Shown: positions 1 to 5,869 of the stretch, piece after piece
Layout: the number at the start of each line of letters is the position of its first letter
Numbering within the stretch: position 1 is the stretch's first letter
Assembly (NCBI GenBank): GCA_002350465.1
Contig: DEEW01000127.1
Span: 1 to 5,869, forward strand
DNA length: 5,869 bases
Direction: 5' to 3'
DNA from: Lachnospiraceae bacterium UBA2868
GTDB lineage: Bacteria > Bacillota_A > Clostridia > Lachnospirales > Lachnospiraceae
Notes under the pieces: model-generated
Seen by the model: only the letters and a program-made list of their open reading frames with translations
Database searches by the model: none
What the model was told of the DNA's origin: nothing
Program-made: the position numbers and the translations under genes

Positions 1-411
1 CGTTACTGCACAGTCCGGATGCCGCCCCTTAATCTCTCTTACGATCCCGGCGAGGATCTCATCACTGTAATACGGATCCTCTCCTCCCTGAAGCACAAAG
101 GTTCGAAAGCCCAGCTCATATCCGCTGTCCGAACACCCGATTATTTCTTCAGGTGTCAGACGGTATCTGTCAGCCCTATCGTTTCCTGCACGGATTCCGC
201 AGTAATAGCAGTTATTCCTGCAGTAATTCGTAAATTCTATCAGTCCGCGGATGTATATCTTCTTCCCGTATATCCCATCGCGCACCGAGCCTGCAAGTTC
301 CGCAGCCATATCCCGTACTTCATCGCGATTTTTAATCAGATGCAGATATTCATCGCGACTAAGAATGGTTTCCGTTTTCAGTTTGTCTATAAGCTCAGCG
401 GTATTATACAT
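1..411 (-). CDS. hydE: [FeFe]-hydrogenase H-cluster radical SAM maturase HydE (N-terminal part; 3' end outside window)
   Basis: Only the first 137 codons are present; the gene runs off the left edge. HydE is a cytoplasmic radical SAM enzyme that works with HydG and HydF to build the 2Fe subcluster of [FeFe]-hydrogenase. Seen directly: the helical N-terminus leads into RGLIEFTNYC at about residues 55-64, then the cluster-binding cysteines C64, C68 and C71 in the radical SAM CX3CX2C arrangement (CRNNCYYC), followed by RYRLTPEEI (83-90) and LQGGEDPYY (107-115). From memory, this order and spacing match Thermotoga HydE closely. The ATG at 411 is chosen because the N-terminal length fits HydE. It overlaps the last 8 nt of the upstream TM1266-like gene and has no clear Shine-Dalgarno site, which suggests translational coupling. 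The related radical SAM proteins BioB and PylB are less likely given the FTNYCRNNCYYCGIR context. The distal barrel and any auxiliary-cluster cysteines cannot be checked here. Confidence 0.93.
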   Translation of the reverse strand, partial: MYNTAELIDKLKTETILSRDEYLHLIKNRDEVRDMAAELAGSVRDGIYGKKIYIRGLIEFTNYCRNNCYYCGIRAGNDRADRYRLTPEEIIGCSDSGYELGFRTFVLQGGEDPYYSDEILAGIVREIKGRHPDCAVT

Positions 412-658
412 TGCTAAATGCTGCTTTCGAAGAAACGCCGTCTAACTTCCCGATCTGCCCGCAAAGGGTATTGATCTCGTTCTGTGCCGCATCAATAACT
501 ACGGTGATACAGCTGATGTTCTTCTTCTCGTAGGGCAGTCCCATCCGTCCAATGATTTTCTCCCTGTGCTGAGTCAGAATATCGTTCAGTTTGCCCACAC
601 TGTCCGGGTTCTCGACGATAATACCGATCACGGCAACACGTGTATCCGTCTGTCCCAT
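404..658 (-). CDS. TM1266-family iron-only hydrogenase system putative regulator (small ACT-fold protein)
   Basis: This complete 84-residue protein has the usual length of the TM1266 family, which is annotated as a putative iron-only hydrogenase system regulator. The sequence shows an ACT/NikR-C-like pattern: strand RVAVIGIIVE (7-16), helix from about 20 to 36, the family-typical GRMGLPY (37-43), strand ISCITVVIDA (48-57), helix of about 58-71, and a final strand near VSSKAAFS. There is no DNA-binding domain, no signal peptide and no membrane segment, so any regulatory role would need a partner or a ligand. The start ATG at 658 has a good GGGAGG site 5 nt upstream of it. The gene is first in a unit with hydE, which begins inside its last codons, so the neighbour supports a job in [FeFe]-hydrogenase maturation or its control. 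The family assignment is strong; the molecular function is unproven. Confidence 0.88.
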   Translation of the reverse strand: MGQTDTRVAVIGIIVENPDSVGKLNDILTQHREKIIGRMGLPYEKKNISCITVVIDAAQNEINTLCGQIGKLDGVSSKAAFSNV

Positions 659-663
659 TTAGT

Positions 664-669
664 CCTCCC
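664..669 (-). promoter_or_regulatory. Shine-Dalgarno site of the TM1266-like gene
   Basis: On the minus strand the bases read GGGAGG, ending 5 nt before the ATG at 658. This is a strong ribosome binding site and fixes the start of the TM1266-like gene. It contrasts with hydE, which has no comparable site. Confidence 0.8.
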
Positions 670-710
670 TATCTGATCATTTTCATACATAACATCTTCA
701 GATATTGCAG

Positions 711-735
711 AAAAAAAGCCGTGCGAAAGCACGGC
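711..735 (-). terminator. Intrinsic terminator between gltD and the hydrogenase maturation genes
   Basis: Read on the minus strand, a perfect 7-bp stem GCCGTGC / GCACGGC closes a TTTC loop and is followed at once by seven T residues (711-717). This is a textbook rho-independent terminator, starting 123 nt after the gltD stop. It can end transcripts of the gltB-gltD operon. Because the promoter at 799-827 lies upstream of it in the same direction, it would also act on RNA started there, so it may be an attenuator for the downstream TM1266-hydE unit. On the plus strand the stem is followed by A residues, so it should not terminate plus-strand transcripts. Confidence 0.88.
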
Positions 736-760
736 AAAAATCATACGTTTCATGTTCGCA

Positions 761-791
761 CTTTCGGTCAGATCACTTCTTTCCGTCAGAT
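761..791 (-). repeat. Tandem 13-nt direct repeat in the predicted leader
   Basis: Two copies of ATCTGACSGAAAG (minus strand) lie at 779-791 and 761-773, with 12 of 13 bases identical and an 18-nt period. They begin at the predicted transcription start and end about 25 nt before the terminator stem. The second copy supplies part of the segment that can pair with the terminator's 5' arm. They could be RNA elements, protein binding sites or chance; nothing in the sequence decides which. Confidence 0.55.
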
Positions 792-798
792 TGAGTGT

Positions 799-827
799 AT
801 TGTAATCCCCGCCGGAATTTCTGTCAA
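799..827 (-). promoter_or_regulatory. Sigma-A/sigma-70 type promoter upstream of the terminator and TM1266-hydE
   Basis: On the minus strand a perfect -35 hexamer TTGACA (822-827) is separated by exactly 17 bp from a -10 hexamer TACAAT (799-804, one mismatch to TATAAT). The predicted start of transcription is near 792. An A-rich stretch lies just upstream of the -35 (around 835-840). The promoter sits between the gltD stop and the terminator at 711-735, so it points at the TM1266-like gene and hydE but must pass the hairpin first. The leader to the ATG at 658 would be about 134 nt. The match is too close to consensus to dismiss, but activity is inferred. Confidence 0.72.
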
Positions 828-834
828 CACCGGC
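811..834. repeat. Short inverted repeat spanning the -35 element
   Basis: GCCGG (811-815) and CCGGC (830-834) form an inverted repeat with a 14-bp centre that contains the TTGACA -35 hexamer of the minus-strand promoter. It could be a repressor operator over the promoter. The arms are only 5 bp, so chance is quite possible. Confidence 0.35.
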
Positions 835-858
835 ATTTTTGAAGTTTGGGAAGGGTAT

Positions 859-2391
859 TTAATCCCCCAGAGCAGTATAACCCATAAGGGACTCATCCAC
901 CGCGGCAGCCGCCGCTCTTCCTTCCGCTATTGCGCGTACAACAAGAGACTGCCCTATATGCATGTCGCCTGCGGTAAACACCTTTTCGCGACTCGTCTCA
1001 TATCCGGCGGTATCTGTCATAAAGCTGTCAACATTTGTCGCTACGTTACCCCTTGCTGTCACATCAACCTTAAAGGCATCCGTAACATATTCTTCACTTC
1101 CTAAGAATCCCGCCGCAATAAGCACAAGATCAGCCGGCATAATCCTCTCGCTGCCTTCTACATGCTCAAACGAAACCCTTCCGTCTTCATTTGTCTTCTT
1201 TTCGAGTTTAACTGTTCTGACTCCCGTGAGGTTACCGCCATCGTCTCTTATGAATTCGGATACGGTTGTCGAGTATATCCTCGGATCTTTTCCGAACAGG
1301 GCAATGGCTTCCTCCTGGCCGTAATCGGTTTTCAGAACCTTCGGCCATTCAGGCCATGGATTTGAAGCCGCCCTCTCTTCCGGTGCAGGAGGCATCATTT
1401 CGAGTTGTGTAACGCTTGCAGCCCTAAGCCTTATGCTTGTTCCGACACAATCATTTCCCGTATCGCCGCCACCGATAACTATAACGTTTTTACCTGCAAG
1501 ACTACCGAAGGAAAAATCATTTGCGGCAATTACCGTATCATAGTCATAGTCATTATCCATTATCCTTTTGCTTACTTCCCTTAAGAATTCCACCGCAAAC
1601 ATTATGCCGCTCCCGTCTCTTCCGGGGGAAGCGATATCACGGGGTCTGGATGCTCCGCAGCATAGAACCACTCTGTCATATTTTTCACACAGCTCCTCCG
1701 CCGCAATGTTGTCACCGACGTTTGCGTTGCATATAAATGTTATTCCGCTCTCTTTCATTACTTCAATCCTGCGGTCCACTATCCTCTTATCAAGCTTCAT
1801 ATTAGGTATGCCGTAGCGAAGAAGTCCGCCCGGTCTGTCAAATCTCTCATAAACAGTGACTTTGTGTCCCCGCATATTAAGAAGCTGCGCGCATGCAAGT
1901 CCTGAAGGTCCGCTTCCTACAACAGCCACTGTTTTGCCGCTTCTGACCTTAGGCTCACTGTTATCCACAAGTCCGTGGGAGAAAGCGAATTCTATAATGT
2001 CCCTCTCGTTGTCCTTCGTGGTAACACTCTCTTTGATATGCCCACAGGTACAAGCAGCCTCACACAGTGCCGGGCATACCCGTGCCGTAAACTCCGGAAA
2101 GCTGTGGGTCTTGGCAAGTCTTAAGTATGCCTGCTCAAAATTACCCCTGTATACGAGTTCATTTGTCTCGGGCACAAGATTGTGAAGAGGACATCCCGAC
2201 ATCATACCCGATATCATTACACCGGCCTGACAAAAGGGCACTCCGCATTCCATGCATCTCGCCGCCTGCTGCCTTCTTGTCTCAACGGGCAACGGCAGAT
2301 GAAACTCATCGAAATTCTTTATTCTCTCTTCGGGAGGTATACAAATGTTTTCACGCCTGTTAAATTCTTCAAAACCGCCTATTTTACCCAT
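859..2391 (-). CDS. gltD: Glutamate synthase (NADPH) small subunit
   Basis: This 510-residue flavoprotein oxidises NADPH and passes electrons through iron-sulfur clusters to GltB. From the N-terminus: GltD-type opening MGKIGGFEEFNRR; a cysteine-rich [4Fe-4S] domain with CMECGVPFC (C46, C49, C54), GCPL (C67) and VCPALCEAAC (C106, C110, C114); the FAD dinucleotide motif VVGSGPSG (about 157-164) followed by ERFDRPGGLLRYGIPNMKLDK; the NADPH motif VIGGGDTG (about 305-312); and the C-terminal FAD segment AGDMHIGQSLVV (about 474-485). All are intact. The same fold occurs in NfnB/SudA and dihydropyrimidine dehydrogenase, but the gltB partner directly upstream settles the call. The frame is open to an earlier ATG at 2409. 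The ATG at 2391 is preferred because AGGAGG lies 7 nt upstream and the protein then opens with MGK as usual for the family. It is slightly longer than the Escherichia coli protein (about 470). Confidence 0.96.
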   Translation of the reverse strand: MGKIGGFEEFNRRENICIPPEERIKNFDEFHLPLPVETRRQQAARCMECGVPFCQAGVMISGMMSGCPLHNLVPETNELVYRGNFEQAYLRLAKTHSFPEFTARVCPALCEAACTCGHIKESVTTKDNERDIIEFAFSHGLVDNSEPKVRSGKTVAVVGSGPSGLACAQLLNMRGHKVTVYERFDRPGGLLRYGIPNMKLDKRIVDRRIEVMKESGITFICNANVGDNIAAEELCEKYDRVVLCCGASRPRDIASPGRDGSGIMFAVEFLREVSKRIMDNDYDYDTVIAANDFSFGSLAGKNVIVIGGGDTGNDCVGTSIRLRAASVTQLEMMPPAPEERAASNPWPEWPKVLKTDYGQEEAIALFGKDPRIYSTTVSEFIRDDGGNLTGVRTVKLEKKTNEDGRVSFEHVEGSERIMPADLVLIAAGFLGSEEYVTDAFKVDVTARGNVATNVDSFMTDTAGYETSREKVFTAGDMHIGQSLVVRAIAEGRAAAAAVDESLMGYTALGD

Positions 2392-2395
2392 ATCA

Positions 2396-5300
2396 TCACC
2401 TCCTGACATCTTCCGAAGAGATTATCTTCTTATATTCTTCCGGTATTATTTTCTTAAACTTCGGCAAAAAACCGTCAAAATCATCAAGTATTGCTTTGGC
2501 CTTCTTTGAACCGGTGTATTTTTGATGATTTTGTAGAAGCGTTTTGATCACACTCCTGTCACCTTCACTTTCGACATTTTCCATAAGAACAAGCTCTTTG
2601 TTAAGATTCCTGTACAGAGTATTATGCTCATCAAGTACATAGGCAACACCGCCGCTCATACCTGCGGCAAAATTTTTTCCAACGCTTCCCAGAATAAGTG
2701 CCACACCGCCTGTCATATATTCACATCCGTGTTCTCCGACACCTTCCACAACACTCTTTGCTCCGGAATTACGCACACAGAATCTCTCTCCCGCAAGGCC
2801 CGCGATATAAGTTTCTCCGCTTGTAGCCCCGTACAGGGCAACATTACCGATAATTATATTGTTTTCGGCGTCGTACGCAGCCTCTTCCGGTGCCTTTACA
2901 ATGAGCTTTCCTCCCGACAATCCCTTACCGAAATAATCATTTGCCTCCCCGGTAAGTTCTATTGTCTCTCCTCTGGGGATAAAGGCTCCAAAGCTCTGTC
3001 CGCCCGCTCCGCGGCATATGATCTTAACGGAATCTTCCGGAAGACCCTCATGGTGAATTCTTGTAATATATGCTCCTATCATAGTCCCGAATGTTCTGTC
3101 GGTATTTATTACATCACATGTAACTTCCACCGTTTCATTATTCTCAACAGCTTTTCTGATACCGTTCTTCCCGGACAGAAGTCTGTAGTCTCTTCTCTTC
3201 GACAGCCCGAAATCATAGGATTTCTTCTTATCATACCCGGCTCCAAGGGGAAGTACCCGGGGCAAAATCCCGGAAGTATCTATTATGGCTCCCTCTTTTT
3301 GAACCGCTTCCTTTACTCTAAGCAGGTCGTATCTTCCCACAAGCTCATCGATACTCCTTACCCCGAGTTTTGCCATATATTCCCGAAGCTCTTCTGCTAT
3401 GAACATCATGAATCGCTCTACATACTCGGGTTTTCCCGCAAAGTTTTTGCGAAGTTCGGGATTCTGGGTGGCTATTCCCATAGGGCATGTATCAAGGTTG
3501 CAGACTCTCATCATAACGCAGCCGAGAGTTACAAGAGGTGCCGTTGCAAATCCGAACTCCTCAGCTCCTAAAATCGCTGCGATCGCAACATCTCTACCGC
3601 TCATAAGCTTGCCGTCGCACTCTAACACAACCATATCCCGCAGACCGTTCATCGTAAGTGTCTGATGGGCTTCAGCCACACCGAGCTCCCACGGAAGTCC
3701 TGCATTGTGTATAGAGCTTATGGGGGCAGCACCGGTTCCGCCGTCATATCCCGATATCAGAACAACCTGGGCACCAGCCTTGGCAACGCCTGCAGCTATA
3801 GTTCCGACTCCCGCCTCGGATACAAGCTTAACCGATATACGTGCCTTGTCGTTTGCACACTTAAGGTCATATATAAGCTGGGCAAGATCCTCAATGGAGT
3901 ATATATCATGATGGGGCGGAGGGGAGATAAGGCTGACACCCGGAGTGGAATGCCTTGTCTTGGCAATCCACGGGTATACCTTCCTGCCGGGGAGATGGCC
4001 GCCCTCACCGGGCTTTGCACCCTGTGCCATCTTAATCTGTATCTCTTTTGCACTTATGAGGTACCTTGACGTAACTCCGAATCTTCCCGATGCAACCTGT
4101 TTTATTGCGGAGTTCCTGTCATTCTTGCTCCCGGCACTCTCAAGCCTCTCATCACTTTCACCGCCTTCTCCGCTGTTTGATTTTCCACCCAGGCGGTTCA
4201 TGGCTATGGCAAGTGCCTCATGAGCTTCCTCGGATATGGAGCCGTATGACATGGCTCCGGTCTTGAAGCGCTTTACTATCCTGTCGGCACTTTCCACTTC
4301 CGAAATATCAATGGGCTTTTTGGCAAAGTTAAAATCAAGCACACTCCTGATACTGCCACTCTCTTCCCTGTCCACCATTGAAGTGTACTTTAGGAATTTA
4401 TCGTAATCATTCTCACGGGTTGCCGCCTGAAGCATATGTATAGTCTCGGGGTTGTACCTGTGATGCTCACCACCCGAACGGGCCTTATGCATTCCGGCAG
4501 AATCCGGAGAAAGATCAACGGTAAGGTCTAAGGGATCAAATGCCTTCGAATGCTGCCTGTCAGCGGCCTTTGCAATATCATTAATATCTATTCCGCCGAT
4601 CCTTGATACTGTCTTGGTAAAATATCTGTCAATGACAGGCTGCGAAATACCTATCGCTTCGAATATCCTGCTTCCCTGATATGACTGTATCGTTGAAATG
4701 CCCATCTTGGACGCTATCTTGACTATTCCGTTAAGAACCGCCTTGTCGTAATCGGAAACAGCGGCATAATAATCCTTGTCGAGTATCCCGTCATCTATAA
4801 GTTCCTTAATTGTTGCATGCGCAACATACGGATTGACCGCACACGCACCGAATCCCAGGAGCGTAGCAAAATGATGCACGTCCCTTGGCTCTCCGGTTTC
4901 GAGAATAAGTGACATTGCCATGCATTTTTTCGTATTTACGAGATAGTTATGAACCGCAGAAACACACAGAAGAGACGGTATGGCAACATGGTTTTCGTCA
5001 ATACCGCGATCCGACAGTATTAGTATATTCGCGCCATTCCTGTAGGCTCTGTCAACATCCATGAACAGATTATCTATTGCCCTCTCAAGAGGAGTGCCCT
5101 TGTAGTAAAGCGTCGATACACGGCCTACACTGAATCCTTTCCTGTCCAGATGTGCTATCTTCATAAGGTCAAGATCCGACAATATGGGATTGTTGATCCT
5201 AAGAACGTTGCAATTGGACGCGTCTTCCAACAGAATATTGCCAGCTCTTCCGGCGTATACGCATGTTGCTGTAACAATACGCTCCCTTGCGGCATCTATA

Positions 5301-5869
5301 GGAGGATTGGTTACCTGTGCAAACAACTGCTTGAAATAGTCAAACAGCGGTCTGTACTTTTTGGACAAAACGGCAAGCGGCGTGTCAACTCCCATTGCGC
5401 CAATCTGTTCACTGCCGTTAAGTGCCATGGAGTATATTCTCTCCCGGCACTCTTCATATGTGTATCCGAATGATTTTTGAAGTCTTAAAAGGTCTGTACC
5501 GGAAACATCGGGAACAGATTCGTTCGGAACCTTGAGTTCGGTAAGTCTTACAAGATTCTGATCAAGCCACTCGCCGTAAGGAGCACGGCCTGCATATCTG
5601 TCCTTGATCTCCCGGTCACTGTATATCTTCCCAGTCTTCGTATCGGCAAGAATGATCTTACCTGGATGAAGGCTGCCTTTCCTGACTATATGTGCCTCAT
5701 CGATCGGCAGAACGCCTGCTTCGGATGACAATATCAGCCTTCCGTCATCACATATCACATATCTTGAGGGGCGCAGACCGTTCCTGTCCAAAATTGCGGC
5801 CATAATGTCACCGTCTGAAAACATTATTGATGCGGGGCCGTCCCATGGTTCCATCATCGTTGCGTAGTA
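2396..5869 (-). CDS. gltB: Glutamate synthase (NADPH) large subunit (C-terminal 1157 residues; start outside window)
   Basis: GltB converts glutamine plus 2-oxoglutarate to two glutamates, using electrons delivered by GltD. The frame is open to the right edge; by family length (about 1500) some 340-370 N-terminal residues are missing, including the catalytic cysteine of the class II glutaminase. Numbering from the first residue in the window: end of the glutaminase domain with MEPWDGPAS (6-14) and LDRNGLRPSRY (27-37); central domain at about 125-420; FMN/2-oxoglutarate synthase domain at about 470-850 with SGEGGESDERL (566-576), KPGEGGHLPGRKV (619-631), SPPPHHDIYSIEDL (649-662) and SGYDGGTGAAP (706-716); the [3Fe-4S] cysteines C784, C790 and C795 in CX5CX4C within VCNLDTCPMGIATQ; and a GXGXG beta-helix domain at about 915-1110. 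No frameshift or missing key residue is seen in this part. The stop TGA lies inside the ribosome site of gltD. Confidence 0.97.
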   Translation of the reverse strand, partial: YYATMMEPWDGPASIMFSDGDIMAAILDRNGLRPSRYVICDDGRLILSSEAGVLPIDEAHIVRKGSLHPGKIILADTKTGKIYSDREIKDRYAGRAPYGEWLDQNLVRLTELKVPNESVPDVSGTDLLRLQKSFGYTYEECRERIYSMALNGSEQIGAMGVDTPLAVLSKKYRPLFDYFKQLFAQVTNPPIDAARERIVTATCVYAGRAGNILLEDASNCNVLRINNPILSDLDLMKIAHLDRKGFSVGRVSTLYYKGTPLERAIDNLFMDVDRAYRNGANILILSDRGIDENHVAIPSLLCVSAVHNYLVNTKKCMAMSLILETGEPRDVHHFATLLGFGACAVNPYVAHATIKELIDDGILDKDYYAAVSDYDKAVLNGIVKIASKMGISTIQSYQGSRIFEAIGISQPVIDRYFTKTVSRIGGIDINDIAKAADRQHSKAFDPLDLTVDLSPDSAGMHKARSGGEHHRYNPETIHMLQAATRENDYDKFLKYTSMVDREESGSIRSVLDFNFAKKPIDISEVESADRIVKRFKTGAMSYGSISEEAHEALAIAMNRLGGKSNSGEGGESDERLESAGSKNDRNSAIKQVASGRFGVTSRYLISAKEIQIKMAQGAKPGEGGHLPGRKVYPWIAKTRHSTPGVSLISPPPHHDIYSIEDLAQLIYDLKCANDKARISVKLVSEAGVGTIAAGVAKAGAQVVLISGYDGGTGAAPISSIHNAGLPWELGVAEAHQTLTMNGLRDMVVLECDGKLMSGRDVAIAAILGAEEFGFATAPLVTLGCVMMRVCNLDTCPMGIATQNPELRKNFAGKPEYVERFMMFIAEELREYMAKLGVRSIDELVGRYDLLRVKEAVQKEGAIIDTSGILPRVLPLGAGYDKKKSYDFGLSKRRDYRLLSGKNGIRKAVENNETVEVTCDVINTDRTFGTMIGAYITRIHHEGLPEDSVKIICRGAGGQSFGAFIPRGETIELTGEANDYFGKGLSGGKLIVKAPEEAAYDAENNIIIGNVALYGATSGETYIAGLAGERFCVRNSGAKSVVEGVGEHGCEYMTGGVALILGSVGKNFAAGMSGGVAYVLDEHNTLYRNLNKELVLMENVESEGDRSVIKTLLQNHQKYTGSKKAKAILDDFDGFLPKFKKIIPEEYKKIISSEDVRR
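2399..2404 (-). promoter_or_regulatory. gltD Shine-Dalgarno site embedded in the gltB 3' end
   Basis: The minus strand reads AGGAGG, followed by TGA, the gltB stop; the two hexamer codons are gltB's last two arginines. The gap to the gltD ATG at 2391 is 7 nt. This decides the gltD start in favour of 2391 over the in-frame ATG at 2409, which has no ribosome site. Only 4 nt separate the gltB stop from the gltD start, so ribosomes finishing gltB probably reload on gltD, keeping the subunits in balance. Confidence 0.85.

Noticed and set aside
19..417. Plus-strand frame of 132 codons at the left edge
   Set aside because: It is antisense to hydE, whose minus-strand translation shows clear radical SAM motifs including CX3CX2C.
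711..792. Known riboswitch in the leader before the terminator
   Set aside because: Only about 57 nt precede the hairpin, and I could not match a known aptamer (for example preQ1 or guanidine types) to the sequence. A covariance-model search would be needed to decide.
811..840. Possible plus-strand terminator (GCCGG, 14-nt loop, CCGGC, ATTTTT)
   Set aside because: The stem is only 5 bp with a long loop, and there is no plus-strand gene upstream to terminate. The sequence is better explained by the minus-strand promoter it contains.
640..1104. Plus-strand frame of 154 codons crossing the gap into gltD
   Set aside because: It overlaps the TM1266-like start, the terminator and the gltD C-terminus antisense, with no family resemblance and no convincing ribosome site.
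2624..3571. Long plus-strand frame (315 codons) opposite gltB
   Set aside because: It lies fully antisense to conserved GltB coding sequence, has no recognisable domain, and reads as a low-complexity Ser/Cys-rich shadow of the real gene.
2396..5869. Truncated or broken gltB
   Set aside because: The missing N-terminus is caused by the window edge: the frame is still open at the last base and starts within a conserved motif of the glutaminase domain.

Overview
The window reads almost entirely on the minus strand and holds the 3' part of an NADPH-type glutamate synthase operon (gltB, gltD), followed in the same direction by the start of an [FeFe]-hydrogenase maturation operon (a TM1266-like small protein, then hydE). 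Moderate GC content, Firmicutes-style Shine-Dalgarno sites (AGGAGG), a TTGACA/TACAAT promoter and the H-cluster maturation genes suggest an anaerobic, fermentative Clostridia-type bacterium. Lachnospiraceae or a relative is plausible, but the taxon is an inference because no rRNA or other marker is present.

In transcription order, which is right to left: gltB enters at the right edge (its N-terminal glutaminase part lies outside) and ends at 2396. gltD starts 4 nt later from an ideal ribosome binding site that contains gltB's own last codons and stop, and it ends at 859. A gap of about 200 bases (659-858) follows. It holds a near-consensus minus-strand promoter (799-827), a tandem 13-nt repeat just downstream of it (761-773 and 779-791), and a strong intrinsic terminator (711-735). 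After these come the TM1266-like gene (404-658) and hydE (411 to the left edge), which overlap by 8 nt.

GltB and GltD together make two glutamates from glutamine and 2-oxoglutarate with NADPH. HydE is a radical SAM enzyme that helps build the catalytic 2Fe subcluster of [FeFe]-hydrogenase, and the TM1266-like protein is a small ACT-fold partner often encoded beside the maturases.

The most interesting point is the order of the signals in the gap. The promoter lies upstream of the terminator, so RNA started there must pass the hairpin before reaching the hydrogenase maturation genes. A leader segment can also form a 10-bp helix with the terminator's 5' arm. Together these suggest transcription attenuation of the maturation operon, or a short terminated leader RNA. 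This is an inference from sequence only. No mobile elements, CRISPR arrays, tRNA or rRNA genes were seen, and the coding genes are otherwise ordinary.
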